Shown here: piece after piece, positions 22,072 to 33,344 of the stretch
Layout: every line of letters starts with the position of its first letter
Numbering within the stretch: the first letter of the stretch is position 1
Assembly (NCBI GenBank): GCA_033980235.1
Contig: CM067069.1
Location: 37,881,992 to 37,945,991, forward strand
Reading direction: 5' to 3'
Length of the DNA stretch: 64,000 bases
DNA from: Diadema setosum
Lineage: Eukaryota; Echinodermata; Echinoidea; Diadematoida; Diadematidae
The notes under the pieces: model-generated
The model's input: the letters and a program-made list of their open reading frames with translations, nothing else
Database searches by the model: none
What the model was told of the DNA's origin: nothing
Made by a program: the position numbers and the translations under genes

Positions 22072-22925
22072 AACGTGTAACATTTTTGCAGATGATGTTG
22101 CGATATATACTAGTGGTAATAACATCAAAGAAGCGGAACTGAAACTACAAGTTTGTATTGATGAAATTGGTGATTGGTATGAAAACAACAGACTAAAAAT
22201 CAATGCTGATATAACGAATGTTATGCTTATATCATCAAAAAAACATGATTCAATGAGTTAAATGTCAGTCTTAATGGCACTAGCCTTAGGCAAGTTGACT
22301 CTGTCAGATACTTGGGTTTAAACGTTGATAGCAGATTAACATGGACTGATCATGTTAAGCAACTTTGTAAAAATTTATCTTATAAAGTGCTTTCATTACG
22401 TCGTTTAATTAACACACTCAGTACCCCCCCCCCCTTCTAAATACACTTTATAAATCTGTTATACAACCATGTATTGATTACGCTTGCTCAGTCTGCTGAA
22501 ATTGTTCTTGAAAACTCGTGAATTGATACACCGTATTCAAAGACGAGCGGCCAGAATTGTTTCTAAGAAGTCTGGTGCCCGTGACATTAGTGTCACTGAC
22601 TTAATCAAGGATTTGAAATGGCAAACCTTTGAAACTAGGAGAGATTACTTTTTATGTATGTTGATGTATCAATTCATACATGGTACAGCCCCTGTACGAC
22701 TTTGTAATGAAATTGAAATGTATTTTGATAGGCATGGTTTTAACACCCGTAATGCTAATTCATGAAATGTGGTAGCACCAAAACCCAATACTGAAATGTT
22801 TAAACACTCTTTTGCATACTCTGGCCCGAAAATGTGGAATTCTTTAGACGATGAAATGAAAAATTCCCATACCCTAATGTTTTTGAAAACATTATATAAA
22901 TTTAAACGTTTTTAAGTATAATCTA
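22072..22925 (+). pseudogene. LINE reverse transcriptase motif C and C-terminal domain
   Basis: Directly after the right TSD the RT resumes as CNIFADDVAIYTS (motif C, FADD box), then NNRLKINADIT and, after a frameshift near 22260, VDSVRYLGLNVDSRLTWTDH. A C run at about 22425-22435 causes another shift. The C-terminus includes IHRIQRRAARIVSKKSGARD, LKWQTFETRRDYFLCMLMY and SGPKMWNSLDDEMKNS, with an in-frame stop after NANS near 22762. The architecture (IQRRAAR...RR...GPK.WNSL) is jockey/CR1-like. Confidence 0.85.
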
Positions 22926-23029
22926 TGTGCTTTAGAGCACCTTCAATTAAACATTATTGACTACTGTTTTATAAATTGTTTTTCCTCATAGTTTGTCTTC
23001 CCCAGTCCCCATAATCACAGAATGTACTG

Positions 23030-23985
23030 ATTTCGTTGATTTTTTTTTAATCTCTTACCTGTAATGATTGGATTCTGGTTGAGATTAGTCAAGGGAAAAG
23101 AAACCAAACACTCATGTACAATTTTCAAATTTCTTCTGCATTTACAAGGAGACATACACTCCCCGTCAAAATCTCAATGGTTATTATCTATCGCAAATAC
23201 TTTTTTATTATGCAGGGCTAGGGAATGTGTGGTTAGCACAAGGGGGTGGATTTAGTGCTGCATGGATTTCACACACCTCAAAAGTTAGACTTTTTGATAT
23301 GTTTATTCAAGAGTGGAGAGCAGCAACATGGTCAAATAGAATCTGTACAAATTATAGAATGTTTAAGGATAATTTGATGTTAGAGAAGTATTTACAAGTC
23401 TTTTGTAAGAAAGATTATATTACATTGAGTAAATTCAGATGTAGATCTAATGGATTACCCGTTAATAAGGGCAGGTTTGATGCAAGCCTGACAGATGAAT
23501 TGCATTGTACTATTTGTTCATCCGACGATATAGGGGATGAATTTCATTATATTTTTGTTTGTCCCTTTTTCAACAAAGAGAGATTATTGTATTTACCAAG
23601 TAGCTTGACGGCCAGTAGACCAAATGCATTACATATGGCCAAATTATTCAATTCAACTAATGCTTGCCATTTGAAAAAACTAGCCAAATTTGTCAGAATT
23701 ATTATGTTTCAGTTCTCTTCAATACCAAAGAAGAAAGACAGTATTTTTGTAGAAAGTAAAGTAGATGTGAATGTTTGTACACGTAGTGGTAGAGTAGTTA
23801 TACGTCCTTTACGCCTTGTTTTGTAAACATATTTATTTATATCTGTTATTTTCACACGTACATGTACATTATCACTTATATTTTTGTATTCATACATTGT
23901 AAATATGTTTGTACTCTCATACCCCGAGAGGGGGTCGATAGAGTCAATAAAATCTTACAAATCTTACAAATCTTATCTATTCTTA
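23030..23985 (+). pseudogene. Second LINE C-terminus with CCHC motif and 3' end
   Basis: Two frames (23064-23255, then 23227-23826) together resemble the C-terminal end of a non-LTR reverse transcriptase: IGFWLRLVKGKETKHSC, then YRMFKDNLMLEKYLQVFCKK, then RSNGLPVNKGRF. HCTICSSDDIGDEFHYIFVC holds a zinc-knuckle-like C-X2-C-X9-H-X4-C pattern at residues 94-112 of the second frame. A frameshift separates the two frames. Downstream, ACCCCGAGAGGGGGTCGAT and a CTTACAAAT tandem tail (about 23950-23975) form a typical LINE 3' terminus. The element is 5'-truncated and inactive. Confidence 0.75.
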
Positions 23986-24037
23986 TGTCGTTGATTCTAT
24001 CTGGTATTGTTGATCTGGTGAATATCACTGTAAGCTT

Positions 24038-24855
24038 TTTCTAATGCAGTGGATTTTCCTTTACAATAACCCGGTCAATTACTTCTTGTAATTTCCTCAC
24101 TGTGTTCCTTTTTCCCACCCATTTGCTCATTGGACAAACACGGTGATTTGGTGGGTAGCATTTTTGTATTGTATCTAATCGTAAGCATATTTCGGTAATG
24201 TGTGTGAGTTTGTGTATTTGATTTCGACGCTTGTGTGCATGGTATTGGGTAGTGTCTGTATATAATGTACATGTCTTAGATTGTGCGCATGCTTGCATAA
24301 ATTTGTATAGTGTGTGCTTATGCCTGTTTTGGTTTAGCATACTTTTAATGGGTGTTAGGGCTCGGCGGTGCGGGTATTTTCATGAGTTGACGGATTCTGC
24401 ATGTCCCATTCATTGTGAATGGGGCATTGGGGATCTGTTGGCGATTGAGAATGCTCGTACCGCTGAGCGAATAAGTGACATTCATTGGATGTATTTGTTT
24501 ATGCGGCGTCCGGGTAGATCTTTGTCACAGTCGGGTGCGGACCGTGGGGTGGGGCTTGGGTGGGAGCGTATTGCACGCTGGAATGAAACCGCGTTTCGCG
24601 GTGCGTTGTATGGGTTTTGATGGCACGTGGCCAGTGGTCCTCACCCTGGTGACACTGATCTGCCTGGACGTTGCATAGTTAGGCTATTTTATAGTCATTG
24701 CTCTTTACCTCATCACCGTGTAAGTCTATTTGATAATTTCTAATTCTAAATCTAGTGATAACTTTTACTATAAAATTACTCAATTGATATTTTAGTTTGA
24801 ATAATTCGATTCAACTTATACCTTATGACATGCATGAAATCCACTGCATTAGAAA
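24038..24855. other. Segment bounded by a perfect 19-bp inverted repeat
   Basis: TTTCTAATGCAGTGGATTT at 24038-24056 is the exact reverse complement of 24837-24855. Sequence similarity stops at the 19 bp, and no target-site duplication is obvious. The segment contains a relatively GC-rich patch (about 24350-24660). A plus-strand frame at 24231-24620 (129 residues, ending WERIARWNETAFRGALYGF) lies over it; I do not recognise a family, and the first half is low-complexity. It may be a MITE that captured other DNA. Confidence 0.45.
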
Positions 24856-25079
24856 CTGCATTTGAGACTGTTTTTGTATGTATTTTGATACAGGACATTG
24901 TTGTAAAACAGCTTTTGCTGAACATTTTATCCCGAATAAATATATTTTGACAAACAAACAAACAAACAAACCCCCAACCGACAAAAAACGAAATGGTGAA
25001 ATGAAATATAATATAAACAACGTCATAACAAACAATAACTTTTTTTTTGGCATATCCTGAAACATAATTCCTGGGGGTG

Positions 25080-25656
25080 TTTCATAAATCTGTTTGTGAA
25101 GTAACGAACGACTAGCGAGCGACTGGTGATCAGTTCTTGTGCTGAATTATGTAAATTCTGATAAGTATAGCACATCAGATCACCAATTAATCAAAACAGA
25201 TCACCAGTTAAACACACATAAACACATACAAACATCTACATAATCATAACTCTACAGTACTCTATACCATAGGATTGACAGATCCGTAATTTCAGTTGAT
25301 TTTTTATTGAATTGAAATTGTGTTACTTTATTGCAGTTAAATATCTATCTATATTGATGATTTTACAGTTCATTTCCGATGTCTAATAATATTCATTGAA
25401 TTGTTGTATTCAGTTTAAATTATTGTTAAATGATTTTTATATTCTGCAACATTTTACAACTAAATGTGCACATTATTAATGCAATTTTGCGTTTTTTAAT
25501 GTTTTGTATCGTACATTTTATGCGTTGTTTTTAAAAAGGGTCTTGCTGAAAACCAGACCTTGCTGAGCAAGCAAACCTTTCAAAATATGTGAAATAAATA
25601 AATAAATAAACCAGTCGCTCGTACGTTGTTCATTACTTTACGAACAGCTTATGAAA
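25080..25656. mobile_element. 577-bp element with ~46-bp inverted ends
   Basis: The left end (TTTCATAAATCTGTTTGTGA...GAGCGACTGG) and the complement of the right end (TTTCATAAGCTGTTCGTAAA...GAGCGACTGG) align over about 46 bp. Inside, from roughly 25260 to 25610, is a LINE 3' end on the plus strand (AAAACCAGACCTTGCTGAGC block and an (AATA)n tail), so the MITE appears to contain a retroelement insertion directly against its right arm. Confidence 0.7.
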
Positions 25657-26149
25657 TAAGGCTAAGGTATTGTTTTCACATGCGATAATAACAACAAACA
25701 ACAACAAGTTTTCTCGGGATCATGTAGTACAATATTGCTCTTACTATATTTGGATACATATGGGATAAAAACCAAGCGGACCTTCTTTTTCTTGCAGCTT
25801 CTTGGATTTTAAATCTTCAAAAGATTCCATGCTCATCAAGACCTGTAAAGCTCTTAATAGTGAAGTTCTGATGTTGTTTTATTATGAAAATATTCTAATA
25901 ACCGTGGGGGATCAAAAGATGTTCTCCGCAAAGGGCGTTGTGGTCATGGGGGAGACCCATAACAGTGTTTGATTGCAATAAGCTGAGGATTATTTGTCAA
26001 GGAATTACTATCACCAACAAGTCTAATGACACAAGTCATGATTCATCAAATACTTATCTAACGTACTTTATTTTCAGGCAGTCATTACACTTTCCAAAGG
26101 GAAAAAATAGACGAATCTTTTGAAAAAAAAAAAAGACGAATTATTGAGT
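25657..26149. other. Unassigned stretch, no gene seen
   Basis: No convincing coding or RNA signal. An A run lies near 26123-26134. Confidence 0.45.
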
Positions 26150-26638
26150 CGTTCGAGGAGCTGCAGTCCGATGATTAATGTAGCCACATTCTTTTCTGTG
26201 CTTATAGTTATAACAGTGAATTCGTAACATTCTGGTGAAGTGTATGACCAATCACTAATCTAAGAATACACACAATTTGTGTGACCAGAACCCATTCAAT
26301 AGAGTCAGTCATTATTTTTTTTTTCATTTCGAAAGATTATTGTCGCTCATTATTCGTCTTTCCCCGTCTGTCGTCTCTCTTTTGTCTGTTTGATAGTTTC
26401 ATCTTCTTTTCTTGAGAGTTATGGCGAATTACGGTTATCGGCAACCTTTGACATATCATTTATACCAGTGTATTCAGCAAAAGCAAGAACATTTACGTAA
26501 AAAGGAAGGTTAAGTCCGTGGAGGACGATGGGTATGAAGTTTAATATATCAACACACCATGAGATAACCCTGTCATTGTAAACATTGCATGCATGCAATG
26601 TTCACTCTTCCGCTACATTATTCCAACTCTAACAAGCA

Positions 26639-27149
26639 TTCAACTCTTTATGAGCCACGTTCGCACGTCCGACTCAGTCGACGGCGTGCCAAATTCGCAT
26701 ATTCCGCTCAAACGCACAAATCCGCCCAAACCGATCGAGAAATCGCCAAATGCCACAGTACAATGAAAGCGTTTCTCGCGATTCCGTTCCTCTCTCATAT
26801 AGCTTGAAATTTATTTGGCAATTGACTACCAAGCAGTGTTCCCTCCTGGATTTGCGTGTAAATTCTAAGTTTCTGTCTCTGTTTTGTGTGCAAAAGTAAT
26901 ACCGTAGCTACTGGGTATTTGAAAGAAAAGCGATCATAGATTTGTCATACAATTTACATCAATGCAAAGCTTAGCATTATCTAGAACTTTGTTCCCTGCG
27001 TCGACAATTTAACAGAAATCTATACAAATTGCATAGATTTGAAAAACAAAATGTTTTCTCAAAGCATGACTACGTTTGTGTCTCAGAATAATGTGGCACA
27101 CAGGGGGTTTCCACCGTGGCAAAAAAAAAGAAAAAAAAAAAGAGGTAAC
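26639..27149 (+). mobile_element. piggyBac-like MITE, decayed copy
   Basis: Same family as the copy at 27245-27762, including CACGTTCGCACGTCCGACTC near the left end and GTGGCACACAGGGGGTTTCC near the right. The left TTAA has become TTCAA, and the right end has been replaced by an A/G run. Confidence 0.75.
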
Positions 27150-27244
27150 TATCGAATATTTTTTGCTTTTCTGTTTGCTTTAACTTGAGGTCTCTCTTGA
27201 ATGACCGTACAAATAATATTCTGATTTCACATGATGTTATTGTG

Positions 27245-27762
27245 TTAACTCTTTATGTGCCACGTTCGCACGTCCGACTCAGTCGACGGCGTGCCAACTT
27301 CGCATATTCTGCTCAACAAACAAAGCCGCCAAAACCGATCGATAAATCACTAATCACCGCTAATCCCGCGGCACAATGAAAGCGTCTCTCGTGCTTTTGT
27401 TCCTCTCATTATACGGCTTGCATTCTATGTGGTAATTGACTATCAAGCGGCGTTCCCAACTAGATTTGCTCGTACATTCTAAGTTTTTGTCACAGTTTTA
27501 TGGGCAAAAGTCATACCGCTGCAGTAATGTAGCAACTGCTCATTCAAAAGAAAGATTGAAAATCGATTCGTCATACAATCTATATCGAAACAAAGCTTGG
27601 CATTCCTCTTTAATTTTGCCTACTAGTATGCCCCTCTTAACAGAAATTTGTAGGAGTTATACAAATTGGAAAAACAGAATTCTTTCTCAAAGCATGACTA
27701 CCTTCCTGTCTCAGAATAACGTGGCACACAGGAGGTTTCCACCATGGCACATAAAGAGTTAA
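27245..27762 (+). mobile_element. piggyBac-like MITE, intact ends with TTAA duplication
   Basis: Begins TTAACTCTTTATGTGCCACG and ends in its inverted counterpart, ATGGCACATAAAGAGTTAA. TTAA flanks (27245-27248 and 27759-27762) with CYCTTT-type ends fit piggyBac-like transposons. Length is 518 bp including both TTAA sites. No transposase. A third copy, inverted, is at 34203-34718. Confidence 0.85.
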
Positions 27763-28031
27763 AAACTCTCAAGAGTGACGAGAAAAATATGAATCAAATA
27801 AGGATCATAGAAATGGAAAATATAAATTATGCATACTTCTTGTTGTTTATACCTTACATGATGATGCTGAGTCAGCGGCTGTTGAGAAGAACTTTTCAGG
27901 CCAGAAATCGCATGTCAGACTGAATGCCCGAAGGCGTGGCAATGTACACACCCATCGGGCCAAGTCTCTTCCCATGGAGGAGTGATATTTACAATCTTTG
28001 TCATTGCTTGTCTTGTCTAGTCTTCATTTTA

Positions 28032-28098
28032 GGAACCTGGTATACCAGGTTCCCGTATATCAGTTGCTCCCACGGGAACCTGGTACACCCGGTTCCCG
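28032..28098. repeat. Perfect 22-bp palindrome plus imperfect inverted copy
   Basis: 28032-28053 consists of GGAACCTGGTA followed by its exact complement. A related imperfect palindrome (CGGGAACCTGGTACACCCGG...) is at 28073-28098. Probably the core of a small dispersed repeat; no ends were resolved. Confidence 0.6.
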
Positions 28099-28181
28099 TA
28101 AGGAACGGGTTAATAAAGAAGAGAGATACATCAAATTGAACGCTTAGCCCCTGACTGATTATAGCATGAAACTCGGTTCTT

Positions 28182-28290
28182 TAGGCTGGGTTCACATAGA
28201 AGTATAAGGTATACGGTATTCGCTATTCGCTATTCGCTGTACGGGCATAGCGGGTCACATAAGGTAGCACGAGTGTCCGTCCTATTTAAA
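28182..28290 (+). mobile_element. Harbinger-like MITE end, truncated
   Basis: TTAGGCTGGGTTCACATAGA followed by ATTCGCTATTCGCTATTCGC matches the left end of the elements at 43707-45117. The right end is missing. Confidence 0.65.
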
Positions 28291-28716
28291 TATTCTTTTT
28301 TTTTTCCATTGAGTTTTTATCGATCAAATTAACAAAATTACATATACATCACATCCAAATTCGAGATAACAAAAATACTACTAATATTAAATGATAATAA
28401 AAATTAAGTCAACAGATTATAGAAAATCAAAGCAAAGCATCATAGAATAAAATCAATAAGAATGTTGTACATATACAATGGTACATTATTTGAAAACAGC
28501 CTTGAGAAATATAAGAGAGCATCAAATCGCCCTTAGGACGCCCTCAGGAGAACCCACCAGATTCCACATGAGACAATTAACAGCATAGAAACATGTATAC
28601 GTAACATCTATGGCTAAACCATTTTGTGGAACCAAGTGGATGCCCCAAAACGCCAAAGGGGGCCCACACCCACTGCCACTGGCACCACAGATTGGCGCAT
28701 ATCGCAGTGTCATTAA

Positions 28717-29177
28717 AGGACCATTCCAGACGATTTTCATAATTTCACATCATGTAGTACATAAATCAACAGTTCCATGTATAGATTTGTGGAATTTTTG
28801 TGGTTCTTGAGCAGAGAAACAATACCTTGAAAAACCTTAAAACAAATTACACTGAACAAGGATGATGACATAGGAGGCTCACATATTTCAGAAATGTAGC
28901 AGTGTAATTCCATTACAATACCGCTTTCTTGCGAGTTCACCTGTGTATAATCTTTATGCATGCCTTCTTCTTTTGTTCTGCTCCCTTGAGCCCCAACTCA
29001 TGCATTCTTATGGTGACCCTGCCATGTCATTATCCTTGTTCATTCCAATTTGTTCTAAATTTTGAAAATATTCTTACTCTTCATCCCAATTATCATAAGT
29101 TCTGAAACTCTGTCCTCAGTATAACTAATTTATAGTTGTCCAAATGTAAAAATCTGAAAATCATCCGGAGGTCTCCT
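28717..29177. mobile_element. 461-bp MITE with TTAA duplication
   Basis: TTAA at 28713-28716 and 29178-29181. Inverted ends AGGACCATTCCAGACGATTT and the complement AGGAGACCTCCGGATGATTT agree at most positions. Non-coding. TTAA targets are used by piggyBac and Kolobok transposons; I cannot choose between them. Confidence 0.72.
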
Positions 29178-29353
29178 TTAATAACAATATATCGCTTCAA
29201 TAATTATGCAAACTTCAGAGTGCTCACCGCAATAACATATCTTTACATCATAATCTATGTCCAATCTACATTTACGGAAATGAAGTACAAGTTTTCCATT
29301 CTTATCAGCTATGCGATTCTCAAATTCTGTACATGTTTTTAAGTACATCTTAA

Positions 29354-29909
29354 AGGACAAGTTCACCTTCATAGACCTGCGGGTTGAGTGAATGTAACAA
29401 TATTAGTAGAACACATCAGTGAGAGTTTGAGGAAAATCGGACAATCCGTTCAAAGTTATGAACTTTTGGAGTTTCTTCTCTGTCACGGCTGGATGAGAAG
29501 ACTACTATAGCTTGTGATGTCACATGTGTACAGCGATATAAAGAAAGAATAAAGAAAATTCAACATATTTTCACTTTTCTCGCATAACCAAAGAATACTC
29601 GACTTCTCTCTTTCAGAAGGCAGGGGGAATAATATGGCCCTTAACATACGTCAGTAACAAGTCGAAGAAATGTGCACTTTATTCAAAAAGTAAAGTTTTG
29701 TGATAATTATTTTCTCTTTATTTTCCTTACATCGTTGTACGCATGTGACATCATACACTGTAGTAGTCTTCTCATCCAGCAGTGACTGCACAGATAGTTC
29801 AAAAATGCATAACTTTTGAACGCATTGTACGATTTTCCTCAAACTCTCACTGATGGGTTCTAATAATATTGCTGCATTCACCACATGTCTATGAAGGTGA
29901 TCTTGTCCT
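29354..29909. mobile_element. 556-bp foldback-like MITE with TTAA duplication
   Basis: TTAA at 29350-29353 and 29910-29913. The arms are long: AGGACAAGTTCACCTTCATA at the left matches the complement of the right end, and correspondence continues through GGAAAATCGGACAATCCGTT and beyond. Arms cover much of the element. AGGACAAG-type ends on TTAA are common in marine invertebrate MITEs. Confidence 0.8.
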
Positions 29910-30127
29910 TTAAATCCTTGAAGTTAATTTCTGTTAAAAAAATAAAAAATAAAAATCCCAGCTCAGTAACGTACTAGTGGAAGCACAATGGTGTTTATTT
30001 AACATAACTAATTGATATTCGAAAATAAACTTGTTTTTGACTAACTTAAAGCAGAGAAATCACCTCTGCAAATTATTGAACTTCTAGATACAACTTTTAA
30101 GTTTGTTTTTTGCTTTTTGATGAGGTT

Positions 30128-31398
30128 ACCCAGATAGCAATGCTGCGTAGGCCCAACGTTGGTCCAACGGCATACATGTACGTCGGGCCAACAATAGACA
30201 CGTGACGTTGTTCCGACGTCATTTTGGCCATTGGGCCAACGTTGGTCCAACGGTAAAGCCTTATGTTGGGCCCACGTTGGTACAATGTCAGAACAACTTT
30301 ATACCAACCATTCTTCCACTTTGCATGATGCACTGGCCCACCTTTGGCCCAACTACTTGTGTGTATGTTGGCACAACGTCAGAAACATGACGTTGATCCA
30401 ACGTTATTTTGGCCGTCGGGCTAACATTTGCTCAACAGTGAAACCTTGACGTAATACCAACTTTATATCAAGCACTTTTCCACCCTGTTATAACGTTACG
30501 CTAAACATTATACCATCCACTTTTCCACTTAATTTGACATTATCACACAGTTAAATAATTCCCTTTTCGACTTTGTAATGACGTTATCCAAACATAAAAT
30601 CAACGACTTTTCCACTTTGTTATGACGCTATCCCAGCGGCTGCATCGACCACTATTCCACCTTGTAATGACGTTATCCCACCGTTACACCGAAATTGTTC
30701 CAGCCAAGTTCATACCATACTATAACATTATCCCCACGATATACCTGCCACTTTACAAGTGTGTCATGGTGGTAGACCAACCTTAGACCAACGTTGTATC
30801 AACCACCCCACAATGACGTTATTTCAATGTTAGACCAACGTTGTACCAACCATACTATGACAGTATCCCACTGTTATACCTACCACATTTCAAACGTTAT
30901 AAGGCGTTATCAACAACGTTATACCAACTACATTCTGACTATGTAATGACGTTATCCAAACCGTAGATCAACGTTATAATAACCAATTTTCCACTCTGTT
31001 ATGATGTTATCCCAATGTTAAACCACCGTTGTAGCAACCATTTTTCTACCATGCTAATAACACTATCCCAGCGTCATACCTACCACTTTTTAAATGTGTT
31101 TTGATGTTATCCCACCGATAGACCAACCTTATACCAACCATTTTTCACCATCTTATAATAACGCAATCTCAACTTCCAACCAACGTCATAAAAATTCCCC
31201 TCCGACCTTATTATGAAGTTGTCCCAACGCTGGACCAACAGTTTATAATTCACTTTTCACCGTTGTGCCAACGATGTACCAACGTTGGTTCAACGTCATC
31301 CTTTAACTGTTGAGCCAACGTTGGTGCGATGGCCAGAAAAGTTTTTTAGGCCAACGTCATGTTTCTGACGTTGGGCCATCGTAGTCTTGTTTCTGGGC
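30128..31398. repeat. CCAACGTTGG-rich array with inverted ends
   Basis: Begins CCCAGATAGCAATGCTGCGTA and ends with an inverted counterpart (complement CCCAGAAACAAGACTACGAT). The interior repeats CCAACGTTGGTCCAACG and the longer word TTTTCCAC..TGTTATGACGTTATCCCAACGTTATACCAAC in diverged copies. Likely a MITE whose interior is an expanded satellite. A further fragment (CCAACGTTGGGCCAACGTTG) lies at 31818-31840. Confidence 0.72.
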
Positions 31399-31439
31399 AG
31401 AAGCCGCCTGAATTAGAGTATATTCCTATAATTCCTACA

Positions 31440-31505
31440 ATCTACCCTATTCCTAAGCTTCTACATCCTATACCTATTCCTATACCTATATCTATTCCTA
31501 TTTCA
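31440..31505. repeat. CCTATTCCTATA-type simple repeat
   Basis: Diverged repeats of CTATTCCTATAC in a short pyrimidine-rich tract. Confidence 0.7.
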
Positions 31506-31947
31506 TAGCTGAAAGAAAAGTATTTGGTTTTCTTTATGAACCCCTGCGTGATGATAATGTTTCAAGACATGGTTACTATCTGGATGACACTTTCATTACA
31601 TTTTCGTCAAAATTCCATCAAAACATCGGAATGCTTTTTACCAACGCGAGTGGAAATTGTGCATAAATCAGCAATTATCTGATGACAATTTCTAAAACAG
31701 TTTACAGTTTAATTTCAGCATCAATACTTTTAAATTTAACTTTTATTTTAATATTTTCTTCAGATTTGAATTGCAAATTCTCTCATTAATATTCATGATC
31801 TTTGTACGTCGTTATTCCAACGTTGGGCCAACGTTGTCCCAAAAGCTTGTTTACATGATTATGACTTGGCAATAAAAATCCCAATACAGTGTATTGAAAA
31901 TTGTTTTTATATCATGAAAATATTGCAATATAAGCAGTAAAAACTGA

Positions 31948-32370
31948 AATGCCCACCGTCTCCCATCTCCTCAGAGAGGCATCGGCAAAGAATCAGCACC
32001 CCGACCCATCATTAAACGGTTTGTCTGCATGGCAGACCGTGATCGTTTGCTTGGTGCTTTCGAGCATCCCCACCGCCGTCGTCCTCAGCAGCCACCACAA
32101 GCCGAACCCGCACACCAGGTAAATGAGCCCCCGCATCGCCCCCAGCAAACCCCAGAGAAAGGTTGCTACGATCGTGTCACTATCAGGCCGGATTTGCCAC
32201 CACCGATGAAACGCGAACGCGGTCGCCTAGCAACACTAGCCTACAAGATTCGCAAGGAAAAACAACTGTCCACCAGGATTCGCATTAATGGGACCAAACT
32301 CGTCCTTCAGACCCGAAAACCGGCACGAAATGGTCCCCCCCTGTCAAGCTGGATCAATTGGGAAAATTAA
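31948..32370 (+). pseudogene. LINE ORF1-type protein, C-terminal part
   Basis: In one frame: AHRLPSPQRGIGKESAPRPI, then IKRFVCMADRDRLLGAF, a Pro/Arg/Gln-rich spacer, then VTIRPDLPPPMKRERGRLAT and KIRKEKQLSTRIRINGTKLV. This ordering (ERAHR...G.....PRPII..F....D...L, then the IRPDLPP...R.....A...RK.... segment) is the RNA-binding core and C-terminal domain of L1/Tx1-type ORF1 (nucleic-acid chaperone). The frame has a stop just upstream at 31945-31947 and ends at 32370. The Pro-rich spacer is unusual for the position and may be an insertion. No ORF2 follows, so this is a fragment. Confidence 0.72.
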
Positions 32371-33344
32371 TTCCACAACAGAGGCCTATTGCTCTTGATA
32401 GTTGTTAAGCGCCCGTGCAGCACCCCCATCTAACCCCATTCAAAGGCCCACCAGTGATCGCTCTAGAGTAGAACCAAATCAGCTCCGTTCATCATTATAC
32501 GATTATTTCAACTTCCTTGACCCTCCTGGTGTCCATGGAATGATGTTCACTGCTCCAGACTCCGCAACATCCACCAGCCCTGCCTCCCAGGTTTCCAGCG
32601 CCAGCTCATACAACACTTCCGGGACCGCTTTGTCGTTGGTTATCGTGAGAAATGCCAGTATCCTATTCATCTCTCCAGGGAAGCGTCAAATAAATAAATC
32701 CGGTTCTCTTTTTTGTTTTCTGTTGTTGTTTTTTCCCTTTTCCCTTTTTACCGCCTGAAATCGACTACTCTGCACAACGATGAGTGAGAGCCCCGCATGC
32801 CCCACCGATCTCCATCGCCAGAAATCTAGCAACTATGTGCCTGAGAGCCTCGGCCATACGGAGCCGTTGTAACCTAACTGCTCAGTCCCTACTTCTTATC
32901 AACCAAGATTCTTCCATATCCAGTCTACGAGTAGTACCATGACATGCGGTAATTGGAAGGCAACCGATACCTCCATCCAAGCCATCAGAATGTAAGGAAC
33001 AATCAACCCTCCTTCTCATTTTGTAATGTATACATGATTTATATTACATACTTTTTACACGTATTTCCAATGACGATTGCTACTGCCTGTTGAACAACTG
33101 AATACACTCACTGATATGACTCAGATTTGTGGTAATCTAGATGTGTTTCGATTGATTGTTTGTTTGGGTTTTTTTTTTTTTTTTCTCTCTTCCTTCTTTC
33201 AGAAACTCAATAACTCCCCACAAATTTTATTAGTGCATCTTGCTTCTCGTAATGGATGTTAGTAGTTACAAGTTGTTCCATCACTCAATGGACCAGTGTC
33301 ATATGTAATATCTTGTATAAATATATCTACATTGAATGGAACAA
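32371..33344. other. Unassigned stretch after the ORF1 relic
   Basis: The frame at 32402-32758 is Ser/Pro-rich then hydrophobic, with no recognised family. (AAATA)-like bases near 32688 and a T run at 33169-33184 suggest retroelement 3' debris. Confidence 0.4.

Larger units (their letters stand above)
16936..22925 (+). mobile_element. Jockey/CR1-type LINE split by a 3.2-kb insertion
   Basis: Endonuclease, linker, reverse transcriptase and C-terminal segments appear in the order expected of an APE-type non-LTR retrotransposon, interrupted between RT motifs B and C by the insertion at 18860-22071. Joining across the insertion at the shared AACGTGT restores the order of RT segments (GIPQGG...FIND, then NIFADD). 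Several frameshifts and stops show that it was already dead or has since decayed. The 3' side ends after a KFKRF* tail and a short untranslated stretch. Confidence 0.85.
26150..27935 (+). repeat. Dispersed repeat split by two piggyBac-like MITEs
   Basis: The parts 26150-26638 and 27763-27935 align in order with the single stretch 5320-6080. Between them lie two MITE copies (26639-27149 and 27245-27762), so the interruption post-dates the repeat. Confidence 0.55.

Noticed and set aside
24231..24620. Host exon or gene
   Set aside because: First half is low-complexity, no domain was recognised, and no convincing splice arrangement was found; kept only as an unknown frame.
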